The notes beneath the pieces were generated by a model, which worked only from the letters and a program-made list of their open reading frames with translations, had not been told where the DNA came from and did not search any database. Below, piece by piece: positions 19,834 through 26,393 of a DNA stretch of 64,000 nucleotides; within the stretch, counting starts at the first letter, position 1; the number at the start of each line of letters is the position of its first letter. The position numbers were made by a program, and so were the translations under genes. This DNA is from Ferriphaselus amnicola (GTDB lineage Bacteria; Pseudomonadota; Gammaproteobacteria; Burkholderiales; Gallionellaceae): positions 1,178,001 through 1,242,000 of the forward strand of contig NZ_AP018738.1 of assembly GCF_000974685.2 (NCBI RefSeq). The letters run 5' to 3'.

Positions 19834-21780
19834 TTACTTGCAGGCTGACGAATTCTCTTCGAGCTTGCCGACCGTGGCGCTGCTGCCGTATTTCAGCCCG
19901 TAACCCAGCGCAAACAAGGGCGCGTAATCGGCATCACCCGCATTGATGCGCGCCTGACACGGCGACTTCGGCCACGAGAATGACAGCGTTCCGCTGAACG
20001 GGTGATCGACCTTGCCGTCCGCCTTGCGGAACAGCACATCGGCCACGCCCTTCCCTTCCGACCCCGGCAACCAGGCCGCCACGAAGCTGTCGGACAGGTT
20101 CAGCAAATCATTGGCATACACCGGACGACCGGACAGCAGCACGGTGACCACCGGTTTGCCCTTGCCGGACACGGCTTGCAATACGGCCAAGTCTTCGGGA
20201 TAACGGCTACTGTGCTGCATCGTGCCATTCGGCGCGATGTCGCCCATGAATTCAGCGTAAGGCTTTTCGCCGATCACCGCGATCACCGCGTCGTAGCGGG
20301 AAATATCCACGCCCTTGGCATCCACGCTATACGTCACGTGAGCCTTGTCCACGGCCTCCACGATGCCCGACAAGATCGTGTCCGCGTAAGGGAAGTCGCT
20401 ATTGGTGTTTTCGGTGCCTTGCCAAGTCAGCGTCCAACCGCCGGTCTGATTCGACACGTTATCTGCGCTCTTGCCGACCACGAGTATCTTCTGGTTGCGC
20501 GCCAGCGGTAGCACGCCGCCGTCATTCTTGAGCAACACCAAAGACTGGCGCACCGCCTGCCGTGCCAACGCCTTATCCTGCATTACCTCCGCCTTGCCCG
20601 CGTAGGGATTCTGCGAGGGTTTGCGCTCGAACATCCCCGCCCGCAGTTTGACGCGGATGATGCGTGACACGGCATCGTCGATGCGCGCCATGGGAATCTC
20701 GCCGCTCTGAACCTGCTTGATGGTGTTGGCGATGAACGCCTTCCAGTCTTCCGGCACCATCACCAAGTCGATACCCGCATTGATCGCCTGCGGGCAACTG
20801 CTGTTGCTGCATCCCGGCACTTGGGCGTGGCCGTTCCAGTCGGAAACGACGAAGCCGTCAAAGCCCAGCTTGCCCTTGAGCACGTCGGTCAGCATCATCT
20901 TGTTGCCGTGCATCTTGCCGTGGTTGATGCCCGCGCTCGTATCGTTCCAACTATTGAACGAGGCCATCACGGTCTGCACCCCAGCCTCCAAAGCGCTGTA
21001 ATAACCTTGTCCGTGGATGTTCATCATCTCGGTCAGACTGGCGCGTGTCTCGCCCTGGTCCTTGCCTTGGAACGTGCCGCCGTCACCCATGAAATGCTTG
21101 GCAGTGGCGATGACATTGCCGTCCTGCTTGAGGTCGCCCTGAAAACCGCTGACATAGGCGCTGGCATAGGTTTTCACCAGCGCGCCATCTTCAGAGAAAC
21201 TCTCGTAAGTGCGCCCCCAGCGGTCGTCCCGCACCACCGCCAGCGTGGGCGCGAACACCCAGTTGATGCCGATGGCGCGCACCGCTCTCGCCGTCGCTAC
21301 GCCGATCTGCCCGACCAACTGGGCATCGTGCGCCGCGCCCAGCCCGATGTTGTGCGGATACAGCGTCGCGCCATACACGGCGCTGTTGCCATGAATCGCA
21401 TCGATGCCCCAGATGACGGGCACTTTCACCGCACTGTCGGTGGACATCGATGCATCGTAATAGCGGTCGGCCAGCGCTACCCACTCGGCAGGTGTCGCGT
21501 GCTTATTCTTGCCCGGCCAGCTACTGCCGCCGTTGAGCACCGAGCCGATGTAATACTGGCTCACCTGCTCCGGCGTGATGAACTGGATCTCGGGCTGAGT
21601 CATCTGCCCGACCTTCTGCGCCAGCGTCATCCCCGCCACGATCTGCGCGACCCGCGCCTCGATCTGCGCATCTCGGCCGATGGCGCTCGTGATACTCGGC
21701 CATTCCGTCAACTGCGCCGCATTCGCTCCTGTCATCATCAGCATCGCTCCCACCAGACCACACTGCACGGATTTGCTCAT
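19834..21780 (-). CDS. Exported GH3 beta-glucosidase
   Basis: Glycoside hydrolase family 3 enzyme that cleaves glucose from beta-glucan oligosaccharides, probably in the periplasm. The N-terminus is a signal peptide ending near GANAA. The N-terminal barrel carries the nucleophile Asp in FVVSDWNGHAQ plus the KHFMGDGGTFQGKDQGE substrate-site segment; a C-terminal alpha/beta sandwich follows. Of the possible starts, the ATG at 21780 has GGGAAGGG upstream and begins the signal peptide; 648 residues result. First gene of a run with the sugar transporter and asmA. Confidence 0.92.
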   Translation of the reverse strand: MSKSVQCGLVGAMLMMTGANAAQLTEWPSITSAIGRDAQIEARVAQIVAGMTLAQKVGQMTQPEIQFITPEQVSQYYIGSVLNGGSSWPGKNKHATPAEWVALADRYYDASMSTDSAVKVPVIWGIDAIHGNSAVYGATLYPHNIGLGAAHDAQLVGQIGVATARAVRAIGINWVFAPTLAVVRDDRWGRTYESFSEDGALVKTYASAYVSGFQGDLKQDGNVIATAKHFMGDGGTFQGKDQGETRASLTEMMNIHGQGYYSALEAGVQTVMASFNSWNDTSAGINHGKMHGNKMMLTDVLKGKLGFDGFVVSDWNGHAQVPGCSNSSCPQAINAGIDLVMVPEDWKAFIANTIKQVQSGEIPMARIDDAVSRIIRVKLRAGMFERKPSQNPYAGKAEVMQDKALARQAVRQSLVLLKNDGGVLPLARNQKILVVGKSADNVSNQTGGWTLTWQGTENTNSDFPYADTILSGIVEAVDKAHVTYSVDAKGVDISRYDAVIAVIGEKPYAEFMGDIAPNGTMQHSSRYPEDLAVLQAVSGKGKPVVTVLLSGRPVYANDLLNLSDSFVAAWLPGSEGKGVADVLFRKADGKVDHPFSGTLSFSWPKSPCQARINAGDADYAPLFALGYGLKYGSSATVGKLEENSSACK

Positions 21781-21811
21781 GGCACACCCTTCCCGAGTAA
21801 GCATGGTCGCG

Positions 21812-21841
21812 AGTATAGGCGCTGGCCGCGAAACGCATCAA
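21812..21841 (-). promoter_or_regulatory. Probable sigma-70 promoter of the GH3 gene
   Basis: On the minus strand TTGATG (21836-21841), an 18-bp spacer, then TATACT (21812-21817), about 32 bp before the start codon. Confidence 0.5.
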
Positions 21842-22100
21842 GCTCAAATCGCCTAAGCAGCAACGTTCGAGTTGGAATCCCAGACGAGCAAACTGAATAC
21901 AAGAACTAGCGCTCAGAAAAGGCCCAGGCGAGAGAAACATCCTGAGCATTCATCCTCGCATTTTTAGACTGCCTATATCTAATGGTCTATATCAAAAGTT
22001 ATAGTAATGGGCTGGTTATATGAGGTAATTCAACTTTACGTTGACAGGTTCCCCCGATTTCGGCGACATTGGTACCAGTTAATTTTGTCGTCTAAATTAG
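21842..22100. other. Intergenic region before the cassette genes
   Basis: Contains no gene I can support. AT-rich around 21960-22020. Would be the place for an attI or the end of a lost upstream cassette; I could not recognise either, only the core-like heptamer that follows at 22101. Confidence 0.4.
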
Positions 22101-22107
22101 GTTAGAG
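22101..22107 (+). other. Possible cassette junction core site
   Basis: GTTAGAG resembles the integron core GTTRRRY (last base differs) and lies only 3 bp before the ATG of the next gene, the usual layout of an integron cassette. Weak alone; supported by the attC-like sites downstream. Confidence 0.4.
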
Positions 22108-22110
22108 TAC

Positions 22111-22626
22111 ATGACTACCCTTGCCCAGCAACAGGAGAGAGCGGACCGACTAGTCGTGGTTACTCAAAATATCGGCTTTGCATTGTGGCAGCTTCAGGAG
22201 TTGGAGGGTGTCGCCGCTGGGTATTTCGTTCTGCTCGTTCAAGCCCAAAAGGATATAGGCCTCGCTGCCGGAAACGCCCTTGTCGAGAAGGCACAAGCCA
22301 AGACCTTCGGAGCAACACTCCACAAAATTGCGAAGGCAGGCCTCATCTCTCCTGAAATGGAAGGCCGCTTCGAGAAAATCCTCGCCGAAAGAAACTGGCT
22401 GGTTCATCGCTCCCGCGCTGAGAGTCGCAACGCGATACATAATGCCAAAGCAATGTCGGTGCTTGTCGTTCGGCTCGAAGCCATGGCAAATGAAGCCCTT
22501 GCCTTGCTCAAGCACATCGATGGAGAAACCACCTCCTTCGTGCAGCAGCATGGAGTATCAACAGACTACGTTGCGCAAGTCTCAAAACAACTATTGGAGC
22601 AATGGCATGCCGCAGATGTGCTCTAA
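22111..22626 (+). CDS. Small HEPN-like protein of cassette 1
   Basis: 171-residue mostly helical protein of no family I can name. It contains R94-N-W-L-V-H99, which fits the RN-x3-H pattern of HEPN-domain ribonucleases, placed between two long predicted helices as in that fold. HEPN proteins are common toxins, defence effectors or ligand-binding modules, so an RNA-cleaving role is possible but inferred. The start follows GTTAGAG closely without a clear ribosome site, and the stop TAA lies in the left end of an attC-like site; both are typical of gene cassettes. It is opposite in strand to the flanking chromosomal genes. Confidence 0.7.
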   Translation: MTTLAQQQERADRLVVVTQNIGFALWQLQELEGVAAGYFVLLVQAQKDIGLAAGNALVEKAQAKTFGATLHKIAKAGLISPEMEGRFEKILAERNWLVHRSRAESRNAIHNAKAMSVLVVRLEAMANEALALLKHIDGETTSFVQQHGVSTDYVAQVSKQLLEQWHAADVL

Positions 22627-22686
22627 CCCTGCGTTCGAGGCGACCTGCGAGAAATGCCGCGCAGGCACCCCAACTCCACGTTATAC
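22621..22686 (+). repeat. attC-like recombination site 1
   Basis: Begins CTCTAAC (stop codon of cassette 1 inside) and ends at GTTATAC, close to the RYYYAAC/GTTRRRY pair. Inside is an imperfect inverted repeat: GTTCGAGGCGACCTGCG against CGCAGGCACCCCAAC, with a perfect CCTGCG/CGCAGG core (22644-22649, 22660-22665). About 66 bp. Both end heptamers deviate from consensus, so moderate confidence. Confidence 0.6.
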
Positions 22687-22701
22687 CGATGGAATCGCTC
22701 C

Positions 22702-23325
22702 ATGAATAGATTTGCAATCACTTATCATCTTGATGGCTCTGGCTGGGCCAAAGCGCAAGTTCAACTCGGCGGCTCAAATCTTGAGTGCGACATCAGTTAC
22801 TTCCCAAACGACGCTCTGGACGACTTATCTGGCGCGCTAATCGAGCTGATTATGGCTGTTGGCGAGGATTGCGTCGAAGTAAACATGGACATGGGCACCG
22901 AAACAATACGGCCCGACAATCGCCGAAGCGTTGTTTGGCCCGGTGAACCGTGGGCGTATGTCTGGGATCTTGAGTTCGAGCCACCTGACACGCTCAATGT
23001 CGTAGTGACATTTCACGAAACATATCCCGACACTGACGAATGTGCGAATCACCATTCGCTTAAAGGCTCCTGCTCATTTCATCAGTTCGCCACCGCGATC
23101 GTCGCTGCTCTGGAATCTTTGCTGGTCTCGGAGGGTCTCGTGAGTTACCGAACCAAATGGATGAGCCATGAATTCCCGATGTCACGTTTACTTCTCTTGA
23201 AACGGTTTGTTGCCGAATGCTCTGGGCAAGCTATCTCGCAAGAACTAAAACAAAAGTTGGTGGCAAGCAACTGGGAGCTAGATCGTGAAAATCTCTCCAC
23301 AATTGGGGTATATAAATCGGCATAA
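22702..23325 (+). CDS. Conserved hypothetical protein of cassette 2
   Basis: 207-residue protein, probably cytosolic with no signal peptide or membrane segment. I do not recognise the family. It opens with an ITYHLDGSGWAKAQ strand pattern, has many acidic and aromatic residues (VWPGEPWAYVWDLEF) and a His/Cys-containing middle. The ATG at 22702 is chosen because it lies 15 bp past attC-like site 1; an upstream ATG would run through that site. The stop TAA is inside the left end of attC-like site 2. Confidence 0.7.
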   Translation: MNRFAITYHLDGSGWAKAQVQLGGSNLECDISYFPNDALDDLSGALIELIMAVGEDCVEVNMDMGTETIRPDNRRSVVWPGEPWAYVWDLEFEPPDTLNVVVTFHETYPDTDECANHHSLKGSCSFHQFATAIVAALESLLVSEGLVSYRTKWMSHEFPMSRLLLLKRFVAECSGQAISQELKQKLVASNWELDRENLSTIGVYKSA

Positions 23326-23401
23326 CCACCGCATCCACCGATCCGGAGTTTGGGTATTGGGGCATCACACGGCGGTGGCCCGGTGATGCGAAACGTTAGG
23401 C
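23320..23401 (+). repeat. attC-like recombination site 2
   Basis: The clearest integron site here. Left end GCATAAC (23320-23326) pairs with right end GTTAGGC (23395-23401, a perfect GTTRRRY). Inner boxes GCATCCACCG (23331-23340) and CGGTGATGC (23381-23389) are inverted copies differing by one unpaired C, the extrahelical base that orients attC folding. Length about 82 bp with a 40-base central loop region. Confidence 0.78.
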
Positions 23402-23406
23402 CGTAC

Positions 23407-23429
23407 CGAACAACCAACCGAGTTATTCG
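23407..23429. repeat. Small inverted repeat after attC-like site 2
   Basis: CGAACAAC and GTTATTCG pair at 7 of 8 positions around a 7-base loop, between attC-like site 2 and the next gene. It is followed by another GTTAG. It could be a remnant of a short or empty cassette. Confidence 0.35.
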
Positions 23430-23457
23430 TTAGCCTCGATACACTTCGCTGAAAAAT

Positions 23458-23934
23458 ATGAAGCCCTACTCCATAACCTATTTGCTTGTGACATCTATGC
23501 TTACTTCATTTTCTTGCATGATGGCACATGCCAAATCACCTGATCTGCAGCCAAACACATCGACAACTCCTACAAAAGAAGTTGTATCGGAGGAAGACAT
23601 AAAATGGGCTGTAAACCTTCAGAATAATGTCATAAACGGATATAAGGCAAACACTGACGAAATAGCTCGTTACGAAAGTATCTACCAAAAGTACAATGCT
23701 TCTAATCAGACACCAGAGCCCACATCAACCGATCTGCAGCCAAACACATCGACATCTTCCACAAAAGAAGTTGTATCAGAGGAAGACATAAAATGGGCTG
23801 TAAACCTTCAGACAAAAATTACAAACGGTTATAAGCCAAACACTGACGAAATAGCACGTTACAAAATTATCTTCCAAAGCTACGTATCCTCCATTCAGAA
23901 ATCAGAGCCCACATCAACTGGAAAAAATCGATAA
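23458..23934 (+). CDS. Exported protein with two 63-residue tandem repeats
   Basis: 158 residues: an N-terminal signal peptide (hydrophobic to about residue 20, probable cleavage after AHA), then two nearly identical 63-residue units starting at DLQPNTST. Each has KEVVSEEDIKWAVNLQ, INGYK/TNGYK, ANTDEIARY and a closing EPTST linker. It is lysine/asparagine-rich and AT-rich compared with its neighbours, a sign of recent acquisition. Probably a periplasmic or secreted protein of unknown role. It lies downstream of attC-like site 2 and could be a third cassette, but no clear attC follows it. Confidence 0.65.
   Translation: MKPYSITYLLVTSMLTSFSCMMAHAKSPDLQPNTSTTPTKEVVSEEDIKWAVNLQNNVINGYKANTDEIARYESIYQKYNASNQTPEPTSTDLQPNTSTSSTKEVVSEEDIKWAVNLQTKITNGYKPNTDEIARYKIIFQSYVSSIQKSEPTSTGKNR
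23542..23919 (+). repeat. In-frame 189-bp tandem duplication
   Basis: Copy 1 is 23542-23730 and copy 2 is 23731-23919, both beginning GATCTGCAGCCAAACACATC. The high nucleotide identity points to a recent duplication. Confidence 0.9.
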
Positions 23935-24011
23935 CGCCTACAAAAGAAGCTGAATAACCGGGGATGTACCACGGTTTTCCGTTTCTGCTTTAACTCACCG
24001 TACCGCTCCCA

Positions 24012-24476
24012 TTAAGGGTAACTCGCTCCCACTTCGGCGCTGGCGTACCAAGCGTTCAAGGTGGCGGCATCCAGCCCAGCCGACCAAGCGGCGGTATCGC
24101 TAGCGAGAACCGGCACATAGCCGCCCTGTTTGACTTCGAAGATCACGCCGCCGCTATCCAACGACAAGACGGCATGCCAAGTGCCCGCTGGCAGTTCGAT
24201 CACGCTGGACTCTGCGCCCAGCACAGTGCGCTCGACCACGGTCTGTCCTTCAGCATCGAACACCAGCACCACGAAACGCCCACGTAAGGCGAACAGCACT
24301 TCCCAGGTGTGTGGATGGCGGTGCGGCAGTACGAGCGTGTCGGGCTCCATGGCGATGGCCAGTCTCTGAACCGGATCGCTTAACTGCTCGTGGAGATTGT
24401 GATTGGCACGTAGGCGTGGCGATTGCAGGGCTTGCAGGGCAAGCTGGTCCAAAGCTGCGTAAGTCAGTTGTTTCAA
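24012..24476 (-). CDS. WbuC-family cupin-fold metalloprotein
   Basis: 154-residue single-domain cupin with metal-binding pattern HRHPHTWEVLFALRG and a second motif ELPAGTWHAVLSL, matching the WbuC family often found near surface-polysaccharide genes; substrate unknown. The start is TTG at 24476, preceded by GAGGAG with 6-bp spacing; an upstream in-frame ATG at 24542 would place the strong ribosome site inside the gene. No neighbour explains its role. Confidence 0.82.
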   Translation of the reverse strand: MKQLTYAALDQLALQALQSPRLRANHNLHEQLSDPVQRLAIAMEPDTLVLPHRHPHTWEVLFALRGRFVVLVFDAEGQTVVERTVLGAESSVIELPAGTWHAVLSLDSGGVIFEVKQGGYVPVLASDTAAWSAGLDAATLNAWYASAEVGASYP

Positions 24477-24591
24477 GTCATTCTCCTCAAGATCCGGCTG
24501 CCATTTTCCCGCACTTTTACCTGTCGTGCTGATGATACGCACTCCCGCCAGTCACTACGCTCAGACTGGCCGATCTGCTCTACCCCCATCG

Positions 24592-24606
24592 TCTTGTCCG
24601 ACAAGA
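24592..24606. promoter_or_regulatory. Perfect palindrome upstream of sigma-54-like promoter
   Basis: TCTTGTC-C-GACAAGA, 15 bp, about 70 bp upstream of the -24 element at 24676. The position suits an activator site, but it is not the NifA TGT-N10-ACA pattern and I cannot name the regulator. Confidence 0.4.
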
Positions 24607-24675
24607 TTCAGGCATTGTCGTATTTGCTCCATGCCCTACCCCGCTGCAAGCCGCGCCGATGCTGGAGGGCTCTGC

Positions 24676-24690
24676 TGGCGCGCTTATTGC
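24676..24690 (+). promoter_or_regulatory. Sigma-54-like promoter of the SIR2/hemerythrin pair
   Basis: TGGCGC-GCTTA-TTGC keeps the invariant GG and GC at 10-bp spacing and differs from TGGCAC-N5-TTGC at one -24 base. It lies 39 bp before the start codon. Confidence 0.55.
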
Positions 24691-24729
24691 GACTAGATGG
24701 CTCATCCATCACCACGAGGAGTCATCCCA

Positions 24730-25590
24730 ATGAATAGTGCATTCGATCATATCTTTTCCGGTCTATCTGACGGGAGCGTCGTGCCTTATCTTGGCCCAGG
24801 CGCATTGAACGGGGTCATCAATCCAAGCACAGGGAAAGCCATTCCCGCCGATAGCGACAGTCTGATTCTGGCCATGAACAATGGTCAGCCGATGGCACCC
24901 AAACTGATGTATGAATTCCCGCGTGCGGCCATGAATGTAGAGTTGAAGCGCGGGCGCAATGCGGTCAACAAGTTCCTCGACGCCACCTATCGCGATACGC
25001 CTTGGAGCACTTCGGCCTTGCACGGCTGGCTGGCGCAGCAGAAGTTGCCTTATCTGATCGACGCGAATCGCGATACGCAACTGCAACAGCAATACGCTCA
25101 CACCCCGCACACGCTGATCGTCGGCGTCGCTCGCATCTCCGGCAAGGAATATCGCTTCCGCCTGTTCCACTACGATGGCACAAGCTATACCCCGATCGAG
25201 CAAGAGGCGGTGGATACTCAGCTGCCGATCTTATTCAAACCTTTGGGCACGCCGCTGCCGATCTCGAACTACATTGCCTCCGATGCCGATTTCGTGGATT
25301 ACATCACGGAGTTGATGGGCGGCTTTGCCATTCCATCCTTTGTGAAGCGTTTACGCCAAGGCAAGCGCTATGTGCTGCTCGGGCAGCGCCTCAACCGTGA
25401 CACGGATCGGATGGTTTTTTCCGACATCATCTTTGGGGCAGACACACCCGCTGGCTGGGCGCTCATCCCGCATCCAACCGATAAGGAGAAACGCTATGCG
25501 GAACGACTGAACATCGAGTTGGTGAATGCCGATGTGGCCGATTTTCTCACGGCGGCACAAGCCTGGAATGGCAGCCTGCAAGCCGCATGA
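24730..25590 (+). CDS. SIR2-like domain protein
   Basis: 286-residue protein with the SIR2_2-type start (GSVVPYLGPGAL, a Rossmann glycine loop for NAD-like ligands) and a later GKRYVLLGQRLNRDTDRM segment like the LLxGxSLxDxD part of that family. SIR2-like domains bind or hydrolyse NAD; in several defence systems they destroy it, but here the location in a nif region and the sigma-54-like promoter suggest a role tied to nitrogen fixation. The ATG at 24730 follows GAGGAG; an upstream ATG at 24697 lacks one. Its last 4 bp overlap the hemerythrin gene. Confidence 0.72.
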   Translation: MNSAFDHIFSGLSDGSVVPYLGPGALNGVINPSTGKAIPADSDSLILAMNNGQPMAPKLMYEFPRAAMNVELKRGRNAVNKFLDATYRDTPWSTSALHGWLAQQKLPYLIDANRDTQLQQQYAHTPHTLIVGVARISGKEYRFRLFHYDGTSYTPIEQEAVDTQLPILFKPLGTPLPISNYIASDADFVDYITELMGGFAIPSFVKRLRQGKRYVLLGQRLNRDTDRMVFSDIIFGADTPAGWALIPHPTDKEKRYAERLNIELVNADVADFLTAAQAWNGSLQAA

Positions 25591-26006
25591 GTAAGTTTCA
25601 TGCCGTTTGGGATGCTACGCGCCATCCTTTGGGCGTGGACGAACTCGACCATGCCCATCAGGAATTTATCGCGCAAGTGGCGGGACTTATTCAGGCCAGC
25701 GATGCCGACTTCCCGCTGCTGTTTCAAGCACTGATCCAGCACACCCGCGAGCACTTCATCGCCGAAGGCCGTTTAATGCGCGAATCCAAATATCAAGGTT
25801 TGGGCGTACATGAGGCCGAACATCATCGCGTGTTGGGCGAGTTGCAGCAGCTCAATCGCAGCATGAAGCGGGGACGGATGATGTTGGTACGCGCCTATGT
25901 ACGGGAAGGTCTGCCCGAGTGGTTCGACACCCATCTGACGATGATGGACGGAGCACTGGTCGCACATCTGAACAGGCAAGCAGCGCGCGATCCTCAGCCA
26001 ACTTGA
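25587..26006 (+). CDS. Bacteriohemerythrin
   Basis: 139-residue hemerythrin-fold protein that would bind O2 at a di-iron centre. Probable iron ligands are present: H22 or H24 in the first helix, H52-x3-H56-x3-E60, H75-x3-H79 and H116 with D121. It may buffer or sense oxygen for the oxygen-labile nitrogenase, as bacteriohemerythrins are proposed to do. Its ATG overlaps the SIR2-like gene stop, so the two are translated together. Convergent with the next gene. Confidence 0.88.
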   Translation: MSKFHAVWDATRHPLGVDELDHAHQEFIAQVAGLIQASDADFPLLFQALIQHTREHFIAEGRLMRESKYQGLGVHEAEHHRVLGELQQLNRSMKRGRMMLVRAYVREGLPEWFDTHLTMMDGALVAHLNRQAARDPQPT

Positions 26007-26017
26007 GGGCACCCGGA

Positions 26018-26347
26018 TCAGGCCTGGTAATCGGCGCTCAGTTTTACCGAGACAAACTCCGCCCGTGAGGTGGAGTTGTTTTCTTGCAGATTGAGCGCAC
26101 ACCAGTCAGCGAACTCCTGCGGCACGATATGGCATTCAAGTGCCTTCACACCAGAACGCTGAAACTCACGGCGCGCTTTGACGGCCATCGCCTTCCATTT
26201 GTCATAGGTCGGCTCAAAACACTGCGGATCGGTAGCCGTGGCTTTTACCGCCGCCCAGGTCTCTTCGGTGTACCACGTGACCCCAATAATCATGGCCTCG
26301 CTTCGTTTCTTGGCTTTCAGGCGCTGGTAGAGGGTTGGTTTTTTCAT
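26018..26347 (-). CDS. Conserved small protein of nif region, unknown function
   Basis: 109 residues, basic N-terminus (MKKPTLYQRLKAKKRSE), no signal peptide or membrane segment. Contains TWYTEETWAAVKA and several aromatic residues. I do not recognise a named family; the sequence reads as a genuine protein of balanced composition. It ends 11 bp from the convergent hemerythrin gene and lies downstream of the transporter, with which it may be co-transcribed. Confidence 0.6.
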   Translation of the reverse strand: MKKPTLYQRLKAKKRSEAMIIGVTWYTEETWAAVKATATDPQCFEPTYDKWKAMAVKARREFQRSGVKALECHIVPQEFADWCALNLQENNSTSRAEFVSVKLSADYQA

Positions 26348-26393
26348 ATATGAGGATTGTTGTGAGTAGCTTTTGATCGAGCTAGCTATCCAG

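Noticed and set aside
23926-24011. attC site closing a third cassette
   Set aside because: CGATAACGCC resembles a left end, but no GTTRRRY right end or inverted inner boxes follow before the convergent gene.
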